A stretch of DNA of 64,000 nt from Caproiciproducens galactitolivorans (GTDB lineage Bacteria > Bacillota > Clostridia > Oscillospirales > Acutalibacteraceae): assembly GCF_026672255.1 (NCBI RefSeq), contig NZ_JAPOHA010000011.1, positions 3,586 to 67,585 of the forward strand, written 5' to 3'. The number at the start of each line of letters is the position of its first letter. Within the stretch, counting starts at the first letter, position 1. A program made the position numbers and the translations under genes. Positions 16,462 through 24,303 of this stretch are shown piece by piece. The notes under the pieces were generated by a model, which was not told the origin of the DNA, made no database searches, and saw only the letters and a program-made list of their open reading frames with translations.

Positions 16462-17028
16462 TTGAAAATCATGGTAGAAACGTCAGCCCGACATATCCAC
16501 CTAACACAGGAAGATTTGGATACCTTGTTCGGCAAGGATTACAAGCTGACCCCTAAAAAGGATTTGTCGCAGGTCGGCCAGTTTGCCTGCGTGGAAAAGG
16601 TTGAAGTCATTGGCCCCAAGAGTTCCATTAAAATGTCCATACTCGGACCTGTCCGTCCGGAGACACAGGTTGAGTTAGCGAAAACCGAAGCCCGTTCCAT
16701 CGGCATCGACGCGCCGACCCGTATGTCCGGTGACCTGAAAGGTACGCCCGGCTGCAAGGTAATCGGCCCGAAGGGTGAAATTACGATTGATCACGGTGTG
16801 ATTGTTGCGAAGCGTCATGCGCACTTTACCCCGGAACAGGCTGTTGAATACGGCGTAAAAGACGGCCAGAATATTCAGATTAAGCTGGATTACAACGAGC
16901 GCGCGCTGATCTTTGGCGATGTTATTGCCAGAGTAAGCAAAACCGCAGGCCTCGCGGTTCATATTGATACCGACGAAGCAAACGCGGCGGGCCTTCCCGG
17001 CACGGTTGACGGCGAAGTGATCCTTTAA
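16462..17028 (+). CDS. pduL: Phosphate acyltransferase PduL
   Basis: PduL interconverts acyl-CoA and acyl-phosphate (acetyl or propionyl). It is evolutionarily unrelated to Pta and replaces it in many Clostridia. The 188-residue protein shows the duplicated barrel with the metal-binding signature SARHIHLT near residue 9 and the second AKRHAHFTPEQA near 117. ILGPVRPETQVE and GDLKGTPG are also conserved. TTG 16462 has ACAGGAG at good spacing; ATG 16471 is an alternative. No propanediol or microcompartment genes lie nearby, so a free-standing acetyl-phosphate role is more likely than a 1,2-propanediol role. Confidence 0.93.
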   Translation: MKIMVETSARHIHLTQEDLDTLFGKDYKLTPKKDLSQVGQFACVEKVEVIGPKSSIKMSILGPVRPETQVELAKTEARSIGIDAPTRMSGDLKGTPGCKVIGPKGEITIDHGVIVAKRHAHFTPEQAVEYGVKDGQNIQIKLDYNERALIFGDVIARVSKTAGLAVHIDTDEANAAGLPGTVDGEVIL

Positions 17029-17054
17029 TTGTTTGCGTAACTGACTTCTCAACC

Positions 17055-17083
17055 AAGCCGGGGCTTTGCTCCGGCTTGATTCT
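17055..17083 (+). terminator. Terminator of pduL
   Basis: AAGCCGG pairs with CCGGCTT across GGCTTTGCT, followed by GATTCTTT. Confidence 0.6.
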
Positions 17084-17172
17084 TTATAAATCGGAATTTA
17101 TCTTAGCACTTTTTTTCTGAATGTCAAGATGAATTTTTTATGGATTACGGAAAAGTCTGAAAGGAAAAGGGG

Positions 17173-17201
17173 TTGTCTTTTTTTACAGGATCGTTTATAA
17201 T
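17173..17201 (+). promoter_or_regulatory. Promoter of the SRP RNA
   Basis: TTGTCT (17173-17178), 17 bases and TATAAT (17196-17201), placed seven bases before the predicted RNA start. Confidence 0.7.
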
Positions 17202-17207
17202 ATATGG

Positions 17208-17391
17208 GTTGGTATGAGAAGCAAGGCAGAATGCGTGCAATAGGATATGCAGGCGGGCGGGCTCTGTACGGCGGGGAACCGTGAACCATGTCAGGCGGGG
17301 AACCGAGCAGCATTAAGCGGATTTCCCTGTGCGATACAGGCGATCTGTTCGTCTGCATATCCTGGTGCATGATATACCGTTTTGAAACGGT
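17208..17391 (+). ncRNA. ffs: Signal recognition particle RNA, large type
   Basis: The SRP S-domain core is plain: GTGAACC at 17281 and GTCAGG followed by the GGGGAACCGAGCAGCA asymmetric-loop segment, the Ffh-binding site. AGGATATGCAG (17242-17252) pairs perfectly with CTGCATATCCT (17353-17363) to form the long helix 5. About 35 bases precede this helix and about 15 follow it, enough for an Alu-type 5' domain. The hairpin ACCGTTTTGAAACGGT at 17376-17391 may be the 3' end or the terminator. The position immediately before dnaX is the standard Firmicutes arrangement. The exact ends are estimates. Confidence 0.85.
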
Positions 17392-17428
17392 CTGTCTTGC
17401 TTTCAATTTGTCTAAAGGCGGTGTTCGC

Positions 17429-19057
17429 TTGTATCAGGTTCTATACAGAAAATGGAGGCCCAAAGTGTTTGCCGACGTTGTCGGCCAGCCTCAGGTTACC
17501 GTTACGCTGAAAAATGAACTGATGGCCGGACGCATTGCGCATGCCTATTTGTTTACCGGCTCCAGGGGGACGGGGAAAACCACCTGCGCCAAGATTCTGG
17601 CGAAAGCGGTAAACTGTCTGCATCCCGTGGACGGAGGTCCCTGCGGGGAGTGCGAAATCTGCCACGGGGTGGAAAACGGTTCCGTAATGGATATCGTGGA
17701 AATCGACGCCGCCAGCAACAACGGCGTGGACAATATCCGCTCGCTTCGGGAAGAAGCCAATTTTACCCCTGCCGCCGCAAAGTACAGGGTATATATTATC
17801 GATGAGGTGCACATGCTTTCCGCCGGTGCGTTCAACGCATTGCTGAAAACGCTGGAGGAGCCGCCCGCCCACGTTATTTTTATCCTCGCGACAACGGAAG
17901 TGCACAAGCTGCCGGCAACGATCCTTTCACGCTGCCAGCGCTTTGATTTCCATCGTATTCCGCCGGAGGACAGCGCGGACCGGCTGACTTACGTCACTCA
18001 GCAGGAGGGCGCCGAACTGGATCGTCAGGCCGCGCTTTTGATCGCCCGCCTTGCGGACGGCGCAATGCGTGACGCGCTCTCTCTTTTGGATCAGTGCCTT
18101 GGCCGAAGCAAAAAGATTACCGTTGAAGTGGTAAATGAAACGGCGGGGCTGGTCGGCAGGGAGCATCTTTTTGAACTGACCGACGCGATAAAAACGCAGG
18201 ATTCCGGCCGCGCGCTGGAAATGATTGATCAGCTTCACAACGCTTCCAAGGATATGGCAAGACTCTGCGAAGAACTGTCTTCCCATTTCCGGAATTTGAT
18301 GCTCATAAAAACCACAAAGGATGCCCGCAGCATGATCGTTGTGTCCGATGCGGAATATGAAAACCTGACAAAGCAGGCACTTTCCACGCCGCTTTCGGGT
18401 ATCCTGCACGGGCTGGATACCTTGCAGTCCGCGCTGGAAAAAATGTACCGCGGCGGCGACCGCCGTATCGAGTTTGAAATGGCCATGATACGGCTTTGCA
18501 CGCCGGAACTGGACTCCTCGCCGGAGGCGCTGATACGGCGCATAGAGGCGTTGGAAAGCGGTGTGATAAAACCCGCGAAGGCCGTTCCGCCCCAAAAACC
18601 GAGGGAAAAAGAACCGGTTCCAAATGCTCCGTCGGCGGATTTGCCGCAGGAACCAAACCCGGAACAGGGGACAGAGAACAATACAAAGCCCGCTTCCGAG
18701 CCGTCGACGCAAAAGGCCGTGCAGAAACTTCAGGAAAATGCGCAGCGTCTGGCGGAATGGCCGGAAGTATTGCAGATATTAAAAAATTACTCGCATGTTA
18801 CCGCAACTGCTTTTAACGGCTCAACCGCCTATATCAGCGGGGCATATGTACTGATTGACGCGCCGAATGAAATCGCGTTCCGGCTTCTTCGCGAACCGGC
18901 TCAGCGCGACAACATGCGCCGCGCAATTGAGCAGGTGACGGGAAAAGTTTATAATTTAGGACCATATAAAGGCCGGACAGCCGAAAAAACAGTCGACCCG
19001 CTCGCCGAGCTGGCCGGATTGGCTGAAAGCGAAGGAATTCCGGTTATTAAGAAATAG
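17429..19057 (+). CDS. dnaX: DNA polymerase III subunit gamma/tau
   Basis: DnaX is the ATPase of the replication clamp loader and tethers polymerase cores. TTG 17429 with AAAGGCGGTG upstream gives YQVLYRKWRPKVFADVVGQ, the classic N-terminus. The frame extending back to 17288 runs through the SRP RNA and is not coding. The 542-residue protein has Walker A GSRGTGKTT, a zinc-binding CGECEIC, Walker B IIDEVHML and the SRC motif in LSRCQRFDF. A Pro/Glu-rich linker (about 375-435) leads to the C-terminal tau part. I saw no obvious A6G-type frameshift site for a separate gamma. ybaB and recR follow closely. Confidence 0.96.
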   Translation: MYQVLYRKWRPKVFADVVGQPQVTVTLKNELMAGRIAHAYLFTGSRGTGKTTCAKILAKAVNCLHPVDGGPCGECEICHGVENGSVMDIVEIDAASNNGVDNIRSLREEANFTPAAAKYRVYIIDEVHMLSAGAFNALLKTLEEPPAHVIFILATTEVHKLPATILSRCQRFDFHRIPPEDSADRLTYVTQQEGAELDRQAALLIARLADGAMRDALSLLDQCLGRSKKITVEVVNETAGLVGREHLFELTDAIKTQDSGRALEMIDQLHNASKDMARLCEELSSHFRNLMLIKTTKDARSMIVVSDAEYENLTKQALSTPLSGILHGLDTLQSALEKMYRGGDRRIEFEMAMIRLCTPELDSSPEALIRRIEALESGVIKPAKAVPPQKPREKEPVPNAPSADLPQEPNPEQGTENNTKPASEPSTQKAVQKLQENAQRLAEWPEVLQILKNYSHVTATAFNGSTAYISGAYVLIDAPNEIAFRLLREPAQRDNMRRAIEQVTGKVYNLGPYKGRTAEKTVDPLAELAGLAESEGIPVIKK

Positions 19058-19083
19058 AGAAGATAAGCAGGAGGAGTTACGAT

Positions 19084-19434
19084 ATGAAAGCAAGATTACC
19101 GCAGGGATACGGCGGAGGCGGCGCCGCCAATTTACAGCAGCTGGCGCGTCAGGCTCAAAAGATTCAGGAGGATATGGATCGGGTAACGGCTGAACTGGAA
19201 GAGAAGGAATATTCCGCCACAGCGGGCGGCGACGCCGTTAAAGCAACCGTAACCGGTAAGATGGAAGTAAAAGCAATTGAAATCAAACCGGAGGTCGTCG
19301 ACCCGGAAGATGTGGAAATGCTTTCCGATCTGGTGATTGCTTCTGTAAACGAGGCGCTTCGCGCGGCTGCGGCGGACAAGGCACAGAGCATGGAGAAAAT
19401 TTCAGGCGGCATTAACATGCCGGGAATGTTCTAA
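19084..19434 (+). CDS. YbaB/EbfC nucleoid-associated protein
   Basis: A 116-residue DNA-binding protein of the YbaB/EbfC family. It has a Gly-rich N-terminus, a coiled-coil helix ([21 protein letters not shown]), a central sheet ([29 protein letters not shown]) and a C-terminal helix ending [10 protein letters not shown]. The family forms tweezer-like dimers and has long been linked to recR. AGGAGGAG precedes the ATG. It lies 26 bases after dnaX and five bases before recR, in the conserved dnaX-ybaB-recR operon. Confidence 0.93.
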   Translation: MKARLPQGYGGGGAANLQQLARQAQKIQEDMDRVTAELEEKEYSATAGGDAVKATVTGKMEVKAIEIKPEVVDPEDVEMLSDLVIASVNEALRAAAADKAQSMEKISGGINMPGMF

Positions 19435-19439
19435 GTTTT

Positions 19440-20042
19440 ATGTCGACATATAATGTAGCGCCGCTTTCACGCTTAATCGAACAGTTCGAGCGCCTGCCCG
19501 GCATCGGGCATAAGAGCGCGCAGCGTTTGGCGTATTATGTTCTGGGGCTGTCCAAGGAGGAAGCGCAGAGTTTCTCCGATGCGATTATGGACGCGCATGA
19601 AAAAATTCATTACTGTAAAAAATGCTGCAACCTCACCGATCAGGAGCTTTGTCCCATTTGCCGCAACGAGGCGCGGGACCAGTCCATCATCTGTGTGGTT
19701 GAAGACCCGCGGGACGTTATTGCGCTGGAGCGTACTAATGAGTTTAAGGCAACCTATCACGTTTTGCACGGAACGATTTCCCCACTCAACGGGATTGGCC
19801 CTGATCATCTGTGCATTAAGGAGCTTCTGGCACGCGTCAACAGCGGCGGCGTGAAAGAAGTGATTATGGCCACAAACCCGACGGTCGAGGGTGAGGCAAC
19901 CGCGATGTATATTTCCCGTCTTTTAAAACCGCTTGGCGTAAAGGTTACACGGTTAGCCTATGGGATTCCCGTGGGCGGAGATCTGGAATATGCCGACGAA
20001 GTCACGCTTTCCCGTGCCATTGAAGGGCGAAGCGAGCTGTAG
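19440..20042 (+). CDS. recR: Recombination protein RecR
   Basis: RecR works with RecF and RecO to load RecA at single-strand gaps. The 200-residue protein has the N-terminal helix-hairpin-helix ([15 protein letters not shown]), a Cys4 zinc finger (CKKCCNL and CPIC), and a Toprim domain with [20 protein letters not shown] and a conserved [26 protein letters not shown] run. The C-terminal [20 protein letters not shown] is canonical. Its length equals that of the family. Confidence 0.97.
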   Translation: MSTYNVAPLSRLIEQFERLPGIGHKSAQRLAYYVLGLSKEEAQSFSDAIMDAHEKIHYCKKCCNLTDQELCPICRNEARDQSIICVVEDPRDVIALERTNEFKATYHVLHGTISPLNGIGPDHLCIKELLARVNSGGVKEVIMATNPTVEGEATAMYISRLLKPLGVKVTRLAYGIPVGGDLEYADEVTLSRAIEGRSEL

Positions 20043-20054
20043 TTTACATAATAC

Positions 20055-20083
20055 TTGACTTTTTACAGCGGCTGTGCTATGCT
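20055..20083 (+). promoter_or_regulatory. Promoter of smpB
   Basis: TTGACT (20055-20060), 17 bases and TATGCT (20078-20083), 30 bases before the ATG. Confidence 0.65.
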
Positions 20084-20113
20084 CATATTCCGGTAAGAAT
20101 GGAGGCTTTTTTT

Positions 20114-20581
20114 ATGCCGAAAGAAAATTTAAAAACATTGGCGCAAAATAAAAAAGCCTTTCATGATTATTTTGTGGAAGAAAGTATGGAGGCCGGGATT
20201 GAACTTTGCGGAACGGAAGTAAAATCGCTCCGTAAAGCGCAGGTTAACCTGAAAGATGCATGGTGCTCCATTGTAAAAGGCGAGCTTCTTGTAAACGGCA
20301 TGCATATCAGTCCGTATGAACACGGCAATATTTTTAATCAGGATCCGATGCGTGTTCGCCGGCTACTGATGCATAAGCGGGAGATCATGCGCCTGTTCGG
20401 TTTGGTGAAGCAGGACGGGTATTCGCTGATTCCGCTGTCGGTTTATTTAAAAGGCTCCATGGTGAAGGTGCAGGTAGGTCTGTGCAAGGGCAAAAAGCTA
20501 TACGACAAGCGTGCCGATATGGCGGCAAAAGCAGCCAAGCGTGACATTGACCGCGCGATGAAGGAGAAAAACAAAGAATAA
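20114..20581 (+). CDS. smpB: SsrA-binding protein SmpB
   Basis: SmpB binds tmRNA and delivers it to stalled ribosomes. The 155-residue protein has [12 protein letters not shown], the family hallmark [24 protein letters not shown], the HEPYEHGN-like SPYEHGN segment, and a basic C-terminal tail ([24 protein letters not shown]) that enters the mRNA channel. ATG 20114 has GGAGG nine bases upstream, while the ATG at 20099 overlaps that site. The tmRNA gene lies 59 bases downstream, a common pairing. Confidence 0.97.
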   Translation: MPKENLKTLAQNKKAFHDYFVEESMEAGIELCGTEVKSLRKAQVNLKDAWCSIVKGELLVNGMHISPYEHGNIFNQDPMRVRRLLMHKREIMRLFGLVKQDGYSLIPLSVYLKGSMVKVQVGLCKGKKLYDKRADMAAKAAKRDIDRAMKEKNKE

Positions 20582-20640
20582 GACTTATTTTCCGTTGTAT
20601 TTGCGTATCATAGAATCGGAATCGGTTCTATTTTATAAAT

Positions 20641-20988
20641 GGGGATGTAAAGGTTTCGACGGGGATTGTGAGCCTTAGTAAGCGAGTAGCGGTGCGGAAC
20701 CGCTATAAAATCCGCAATTTTAAAATTAAACGACAACAATACAGTTGCGTACGCAGCCTAATTAGGCTGCCGTCTTTACCGGGAACACCGCGGCCCGGAT
20801 AAAGGCGTCGATTAGCGGTGAACGTGAACCGAAGAACGCCTTTACTTCGGTCATGACATAAAGGCTACTAAACCGCAGAGCCTGCCTTTGGGCGCTGCGC
20901 GGAGGGAATGTAAAATCAACGGCTACACTCGTAGAAAGCTTTGGTAAGTGATTTTCGGACACGAGTTCGACTCTCGTCATCTCCACCA
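20641..20988 (+). ncRNA. ssrA: Transfer-messenger RNA
   Basis: The 5' end GGGGATGTAAAGGTTTCGACGG pairs with the 3' end and T-arm region, GAGTTCGACTCTCGTCATCTCC plus encoded ACCA, giving the tRNA-Ala-like acceptor. The mRNA part ends GTT GCG TAC GCA GCC TAA (stop 20759-20761), which gives a tag ending NDNNTVAYAA; the resume codon is either TTA 20726 or AAA 20723 and cannot be fixed by eye. Several pseudoknot stems follow (e.g. CGGGAAC/CCCGG, AACGCCTTTACTTCGG). Length about 348 bases, typical for one-piece tmRNA. Confidence 0.96.
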
Positions 20989-21063
20989 AATGGACATTAC
21001 ACGAACACCTATTATTTTAAAGGCGGCTTTGCCGTAGCGGTGTGGCTGTAAGGTCAAACAGAA

Positions 21064-21103
21064 AAGAGCAGTCAAGATTTTAATGTCTTGGCTGCTCTTT
21101 TGT
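21064..21103 (+). terminator. Terminator downstream of tmRNA
   Basis: GAGCAGTCAAGA pairs with TCTTGGCTGCTC and is followed by TTTTG; AAAAG precedes it, so it is bidirectional. It is a near copy of the stem at 2401-2429. Confidence 0.75.
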
Positions 21104-21112
21104 CATTCTAAC

Positions 21113-21196
21113 CTATTCTTTTTCTATCGTCACAGCGGTACCATAACAGATCACCTCGGTAATACCTTGTGCCACCTCGTTGGCATCGTATTGCAT
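21113..21196 (-). pseudogene. YbjQ/UPF0145-like C-terminal fragment
   Basis: The minus strand encodes MQYDANEVAQGITEV followed by ICYGTAVTIEKE and a stop. The segment TEV-ICYGTAV-IE matches the C-terminal end of YbjQ/UPF0145 heavy-metal-binding-domain proteins (usually ...EVLAYGTAVVVE). The rest of the roughly 105-residue family protein is absent: the frame closes within about 12 codons upstream. It looks like the relic of a deleted gene between tmRNA and the YeiH-like gene. Confidence 0.45.
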
Positions 21197-21262
21197 TTGG
21201 GAAAACCGGAGGAGGCAAATTGGAGAACGTATTTAATAAAGAATTTGATAATGGCCGGATGA

Positions 21263-22255
21263 CTATGACAGAAGCACAAAATGCTGAACGCCAAGCGAAG
21301 TAACGGCTAGTACGACCCAGCAGATAAAACCCAGCAGGATTGGTTTTCCGCCGCTTTTTACAAGCTTGACGAGATTCGTATTTAACCCGATAGCGGCCAT
21401 TGCCATTACAATAACGAATTTACCGGCTTGCGATAAAAAACCGCTCATCCCGGAAGGCATGGCAACAAACGTATTGATGACGGACGCAATAACAAAGCCG
21501 AGTACAAACCATGGGAAAATTTTTACGATGCTGTAACTCCCTTTTTTATTCCCGGCTTCTTTTTTTGAGGTGTAAATTGCCAAAACAAGAGTGACGGGAA
21601 CAATCATAAGCGTTCTTGTGAGTTTGACAATAACGGCAAGATCGCCCGCTGCATTGCTGTATGTATAACCTGCCGCGACCACCGAGGAAGTGTCGTTTAT
21701 CGCTGTTCCGGCCCATAAGCCAAAGCCTTGATCACTCATCCCGAGTAAATGTCCGAGAACAGGAAATAAAAAAGCGGCAATTACATTAAACAGAAAGATC
21801 GTTGAAATAGAGTGGGCAACTTCTTCATCATCTGCATGAATTACGGGAGCCGTTGCCGCAATCGCAGATCCGCCGCAGATAGCGGAACCGACTCCGATCA
21901 GGGTCTTGACATTTCCATCCAGCTTTAGAAGTTTTCCTGCAATATAGGCGGTTAAAAATGCTGCGGTCAGCGTGAAAGCCATTAATACGAGCGTTTGTTT
22001 TCCTACTTTGAAAACATTAAATAAATTCATATCAAAGCCTAACAGAATGATGGAATATTGCAGCAGCTTTTTTGAAGTGTAACTGATGCCGTCGTCTAAC
22101 AACTGCGGTCTCTTCCAAAATGCCAGCAGCATCCCGAATAGAATTCCTAAAACGGGGCTGCCGACAACAGGAATCATTTTTCCGATGAACCATGCGGGAA
22201 CAGCGATCATTGCTGTAAGCGCAATCCCGGGCAGCTTATTGATCAATGTTTTCAT
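21263..22255 (-). CDS. YeiH/UPF0324-family membrane transporter
   Basis: The 330-residue protein has about ten hydrophobic segments and the UPF0324 signature regions LLGFDMNLFNVFKVG, GVGSAICGGSAIAATAPVI, DDEEVAHSISTIFLFNVIAA and GLWAGTAINDTSSVVAAG. The family is annotated as putative sulfate exporters; a sulfonate or sulfide role is equally possible. It is transcribed divergently from a LysR regulator of the CysB/CmpR type, the usual arrangement for this family (YeiE-YeiH in E. coli), so that regulator probably controls it. AAAGGAGAAG precedes the ATG. Confidence 0.87.
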   Translation of the reverse strand: MKTLINKLPGIALTAMIAVPAWFIGKMIPVVGSPVLGILFGMLLAFWKRPQLLDDGISYTSKKLLQYSIILLGFDMNLFNVFKVGKQTLVLMAFTLTAAFLTAYIAGKLLKLDGNVKTLIGVGSAICGGSAIAATAPVIHADDEEVAHSISTIFLFNVIAAFLFPVLGHLLGMSDQGFGLWAGTAINDTSSVVAAGYTYSNAAGDLAVIVKLTRTLMIVPVTLVLAIYTSKKEAGNKKGSYSIVKIFPWFVLGFVIASVINTFVAMPSGMSGFLSQAGKFVIVMAMAAIGLNTNLVKLVKSGGKPILLGFICWVVLAVTSLGVQHFVLLS

Positions 22256-22288
22256 ATCATCTTCTCCTTTTGTTGTCTATCATACGCC

Positions 22289-22317
22289 TTGACAATTGAT
22301 TAGTAAAATATTATTAT
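22289..22317 (+). promoter_or_regulatory. Promoter of the lysR gene in the divergent region
   Basis: TTGACA (22289-22294), 17 bases and TATTAT (22312-22317). The AT-rich dyad-like stretch ATTAGTAAAATATTATTATCTTATTAG around it is a plausible LysR box region. Confidence 0.55.
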
Positions 22318-22359
22318 CTTATTAGTATAATTATAAAATGCTTATGGATAGGAGAAAAA

Positions 22360-23223
22360 ATGACTCTAAGACATTATAAAATTTTCGTTGCCGTATGCGA
22401 CACGATGAATATGACGTCGGCGGCTGAAACCCTTTTTATGTCGCAGTCGGCGGTCAGCCAGGCGATTGCAGAGCTGGAAAATCACTATGGCGTCCGGCTT
22501 TTTGAACGGCTGTCCAGAAAACTGTTTCTTACGCAGGCGGGTCAAAAGCTGCTGGGCTATGCGCGCCACATGATTCATATGAATGCAGAGGTGGAGAACG
22601 ACATGAAGACGCTGCACCAAAACGGAACAATCCGCATTGGTGCAAGCGTTACGGTTGGTGCCCATGTTTTGCCGGGACTTGTTTCGGATTTTAAGAAAAC
22701 AAAACCGCTGACGGATATTGAAGTGATTGAAGATAATACGGCGAGGATTGAAAATCTGATTCTTCAGGATAAAATCGACATCGGTCTGGTGGAAGGCGAA
22801 ACAACCTCCCCGGATGTACGGAATCGTGCTTTTATGGATGACGAACTGGTGCTGATCTGTTCTGCAAACCATCGCTTTGCCGCTTATCCTGTTATTGAAC
22901 CGAAAGAATTGGAAAAGGAAGATTTCATTATCCGTGAAAAAGGAAGCGGAACCCGAAAAACTTTTGAGGAAAAGATGACGGAAAACAATTTAACGTGGAA
23001 AGTTTCCTGGACATGCAATAATGCGGATACGATTAAAATGGCTGTTGCGGCAGGATTGGGTGTTTCCGTAATTTCAAAACGTGCGGTTGTCAGTGAAATA
23101 GCATCCGGCTTGCTCTGCTCCAAATACGTAAAAGACATGGAATTTAAAAGGCAGTTCAAAATCATTTATCACAAAAACAAATATCTTACGGATTCTATGA
23201 AACAGTTCATGACCTTATTATAA
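22360..23223 (+). CDS. LysR-family regulator of the YeiH-like transporter
   Basis: The 287-residue protein has an N-terminal winged helix-turn-helix (MTSAAETLFMSQSAVSQAIAELE, then LFERLSRKLFLTQAG) and a periplasmic-binding-like effector domain (IRIGASVTVGAHVLPGLV, DIGLVEG, GSGTRKTFEE, AAGLGVSVISKRAV). The SQSAVSQAI recognition helix is typical of the YeiE/CysB-type group. Divergent placement next to the exporter indicates local control, probably with autoregulation. A good terminator follows. Confidence 0.9.
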   Translation: MTLRHYKIFVAVCDTMNMTSAAETLFMSQSAVSQAIAELENHYGVRLFERLSRKLFLTQAGQKLLGYARHMIHMNAEVENDMKTLHQNGTIRIGASVTVGAHVLPGLVSDFKKTKPLTDIEVIEDNTARIENLILQDKIDIGLVEGETTSPDVRNRAFMDDELVLICSANHRFAAYPVIEPKELEKEDFIIREKGSGTRKTFEEKMTENNLTWKVSWTCNNADTIKMAVAAGLGVSVISKRAVVSEIASGLLCSKYVKDMEFKRQFKIIYHKNKYLTDSMKQFMTLL

Positions 23224-23254
23224 CGAAAGCGGATTGGACTGCTTCATGAATTGC

Positions 23255-23290
23255 ATCGTCCTGAGTGGTTATGCTTAGGGCGATTTTTTT
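23255..23290 (+). terminator. Terminator of the lysR gene
   Basis: ATCGTCCT pairs with AGGGCGAT (one G-U) followed by seven Ts. The remaining ~150 bases to the promoter at 23442 are AT-rich and show nothing else I can support. Confidence 0.75.
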
Positions 23291-23441
23291 CTGAATGTGG
23301 CTGTGGTAAATTTGTTAAAAATTTCTCAATTTGGAATTATAGCAAGGCAAGAAAATAAAAATATGCGTATTTTAACGGGATTTCAGACGATTTTTGTATA
23401 GTTCCACAAATTTATCGGGGTCTATTTATACTTTATGCATG

Positions 23442-23469
23442 TTGACTGCAAATAAAATCCGTGTATAAT
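23442..23469 (+). promoter_or_regulatory. Promoter of the nucleoside operon
   Basis: TTGACT (23442-23447), 16 bases and TATAAT (23464-23469), upstream of the gntR gene. Confidence 0.7.
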
Positions 23470-23484
23470 AAACATATCCCAACT

Positions 23485-23509
23485 GGTTATGACGACATGA
23501 CGACATAAT
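23485..23509 (+). promoter_or_regulatory. Candidate GntR operator
   Basis: A tandem ATGACGAC ATGACGAC (23489-23504) lies inside an outer TTATG...CATAA inverted repeat, placed between the -10 box and the gntR start. The position in the initial transcribed region suits an autoregulatory repressor site. Confidence 0.5.
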
Positions 23510-23524
23510 GATCGGAGAGATTTT

Positions 23525-24253
23525 ATGGAACAAATTATGCTTCCTAAATACTATATTTTGAAGCAAAAGTTGATTGAAAAGATTGATCAGGAAGAGTTCA
23601 AAGCGAATGAGCTGATCCCAAGCGAGCGGGAATTAATCCAGATGTATGATGTAAGCCGCATTACCGTCCGCAAAGCAATTGATGAACTGGTGAACGAGGG
23701 ATATCTGTACAAGGTGCAGGGCAAAGGCACCTATGTAAAATCGGATGCATACAGTCAGGATTTAATATCGATTACGAGCTGTACGGAAGATGTAATCAAT
23801 CTGGGCATGACGCCCAGCAGAACCGTCATTTCGGCTTCGGTGCTGGAAGCCGATAACAAAAGATCCCATAATTTGGAACTGGGAAAGAACGAAAAAGTAT
23901 TTCGTTTGGAAAGAATATATTATGCGGACAACGAACCGATTAACCACACGGTAACGTATCTTCCCTACAAACTGTTTCCCGGAATTGAAAAATTCGATTT
24001 TTCAAAGGAATCGCTGTATAAAATCCTGGAAGAAAAGTATGATACTAAAATCACGAAAGCAAAACGCTCCGTCGAGGCGATTCTGGCAAAAGACGAAATT
24101 GCCGATTACCTTGATGTGGAACCCGGCCAACCCATTCTTCTGTTTGGTTGTATAACCTATGGAGTTGCAAACGGCAAAGAAATCCCGATTGAAAATTTTA
24201 AATGCTGCTACCGCAGCGATAAGTTCAAGTTTTATATCAATCAGGTTAAGTAA
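23525..24253 (+). CDS. GntR/HutC-family regulator
   Basis: The 242-residue protein has an N-terminal winged helix with SERELIQMYDVSRITVRKAIDELVNEG, followed by the GKGTYV wing and a UTRA ligand-binding domain (about 85-242) with FRLERIYYADNEPINHTVTYLP. HutC-type regulators are released from DNA by sugar or nucleoside-type ligands. It leads the operon of transporter and catabolic genes and probably represses it in the absence of substrate. GGAGAG precedes the ATG. Confidence 0.92.
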   Translation: MEQIMLPKYYILKQKLIEKIDQEEFKANELIPSERELIQMYDVSRITVRKAIDELVNEGYLYKVQGKGTYVKSDAYSQDLISITSCTEDVINLGMTPSRTVISASVLEADNKRSHNLELGKNEKVFRLERIYYADNEPINHTVTYLPYKLFPGIEKFDFSKESLYKILEEKYDTKITKAKRSVEAILAKDEIADYLDVEPGQPILLFGCITYGVANGKEIPIENFKCCYRSDKFKFYINQVK

Positions 24254-24303
24254 CCCTATGAATTTGTTCCCCCTTAATGAATTAAAATAAAAGGAGAATT
24301 GTT

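Noticed and set aside
17288-17428. In-frame 5' extension of dnaX.
   Set aside because: It runs through the SRP RNA; the DnaX family N-terminus begins at TTG 17429, which has its own ribosome site.
21220-21303. A 27-codon frame starting TTG with an excellent GGAGGAGG site, overlapping the end of the YeiH-like gene on the other strand.
   Set aside because: No promoter is visible, the tmRNA terminator lies upstream, and no family is recognisable. It more likely reflects debris around the YbjQ fragment.
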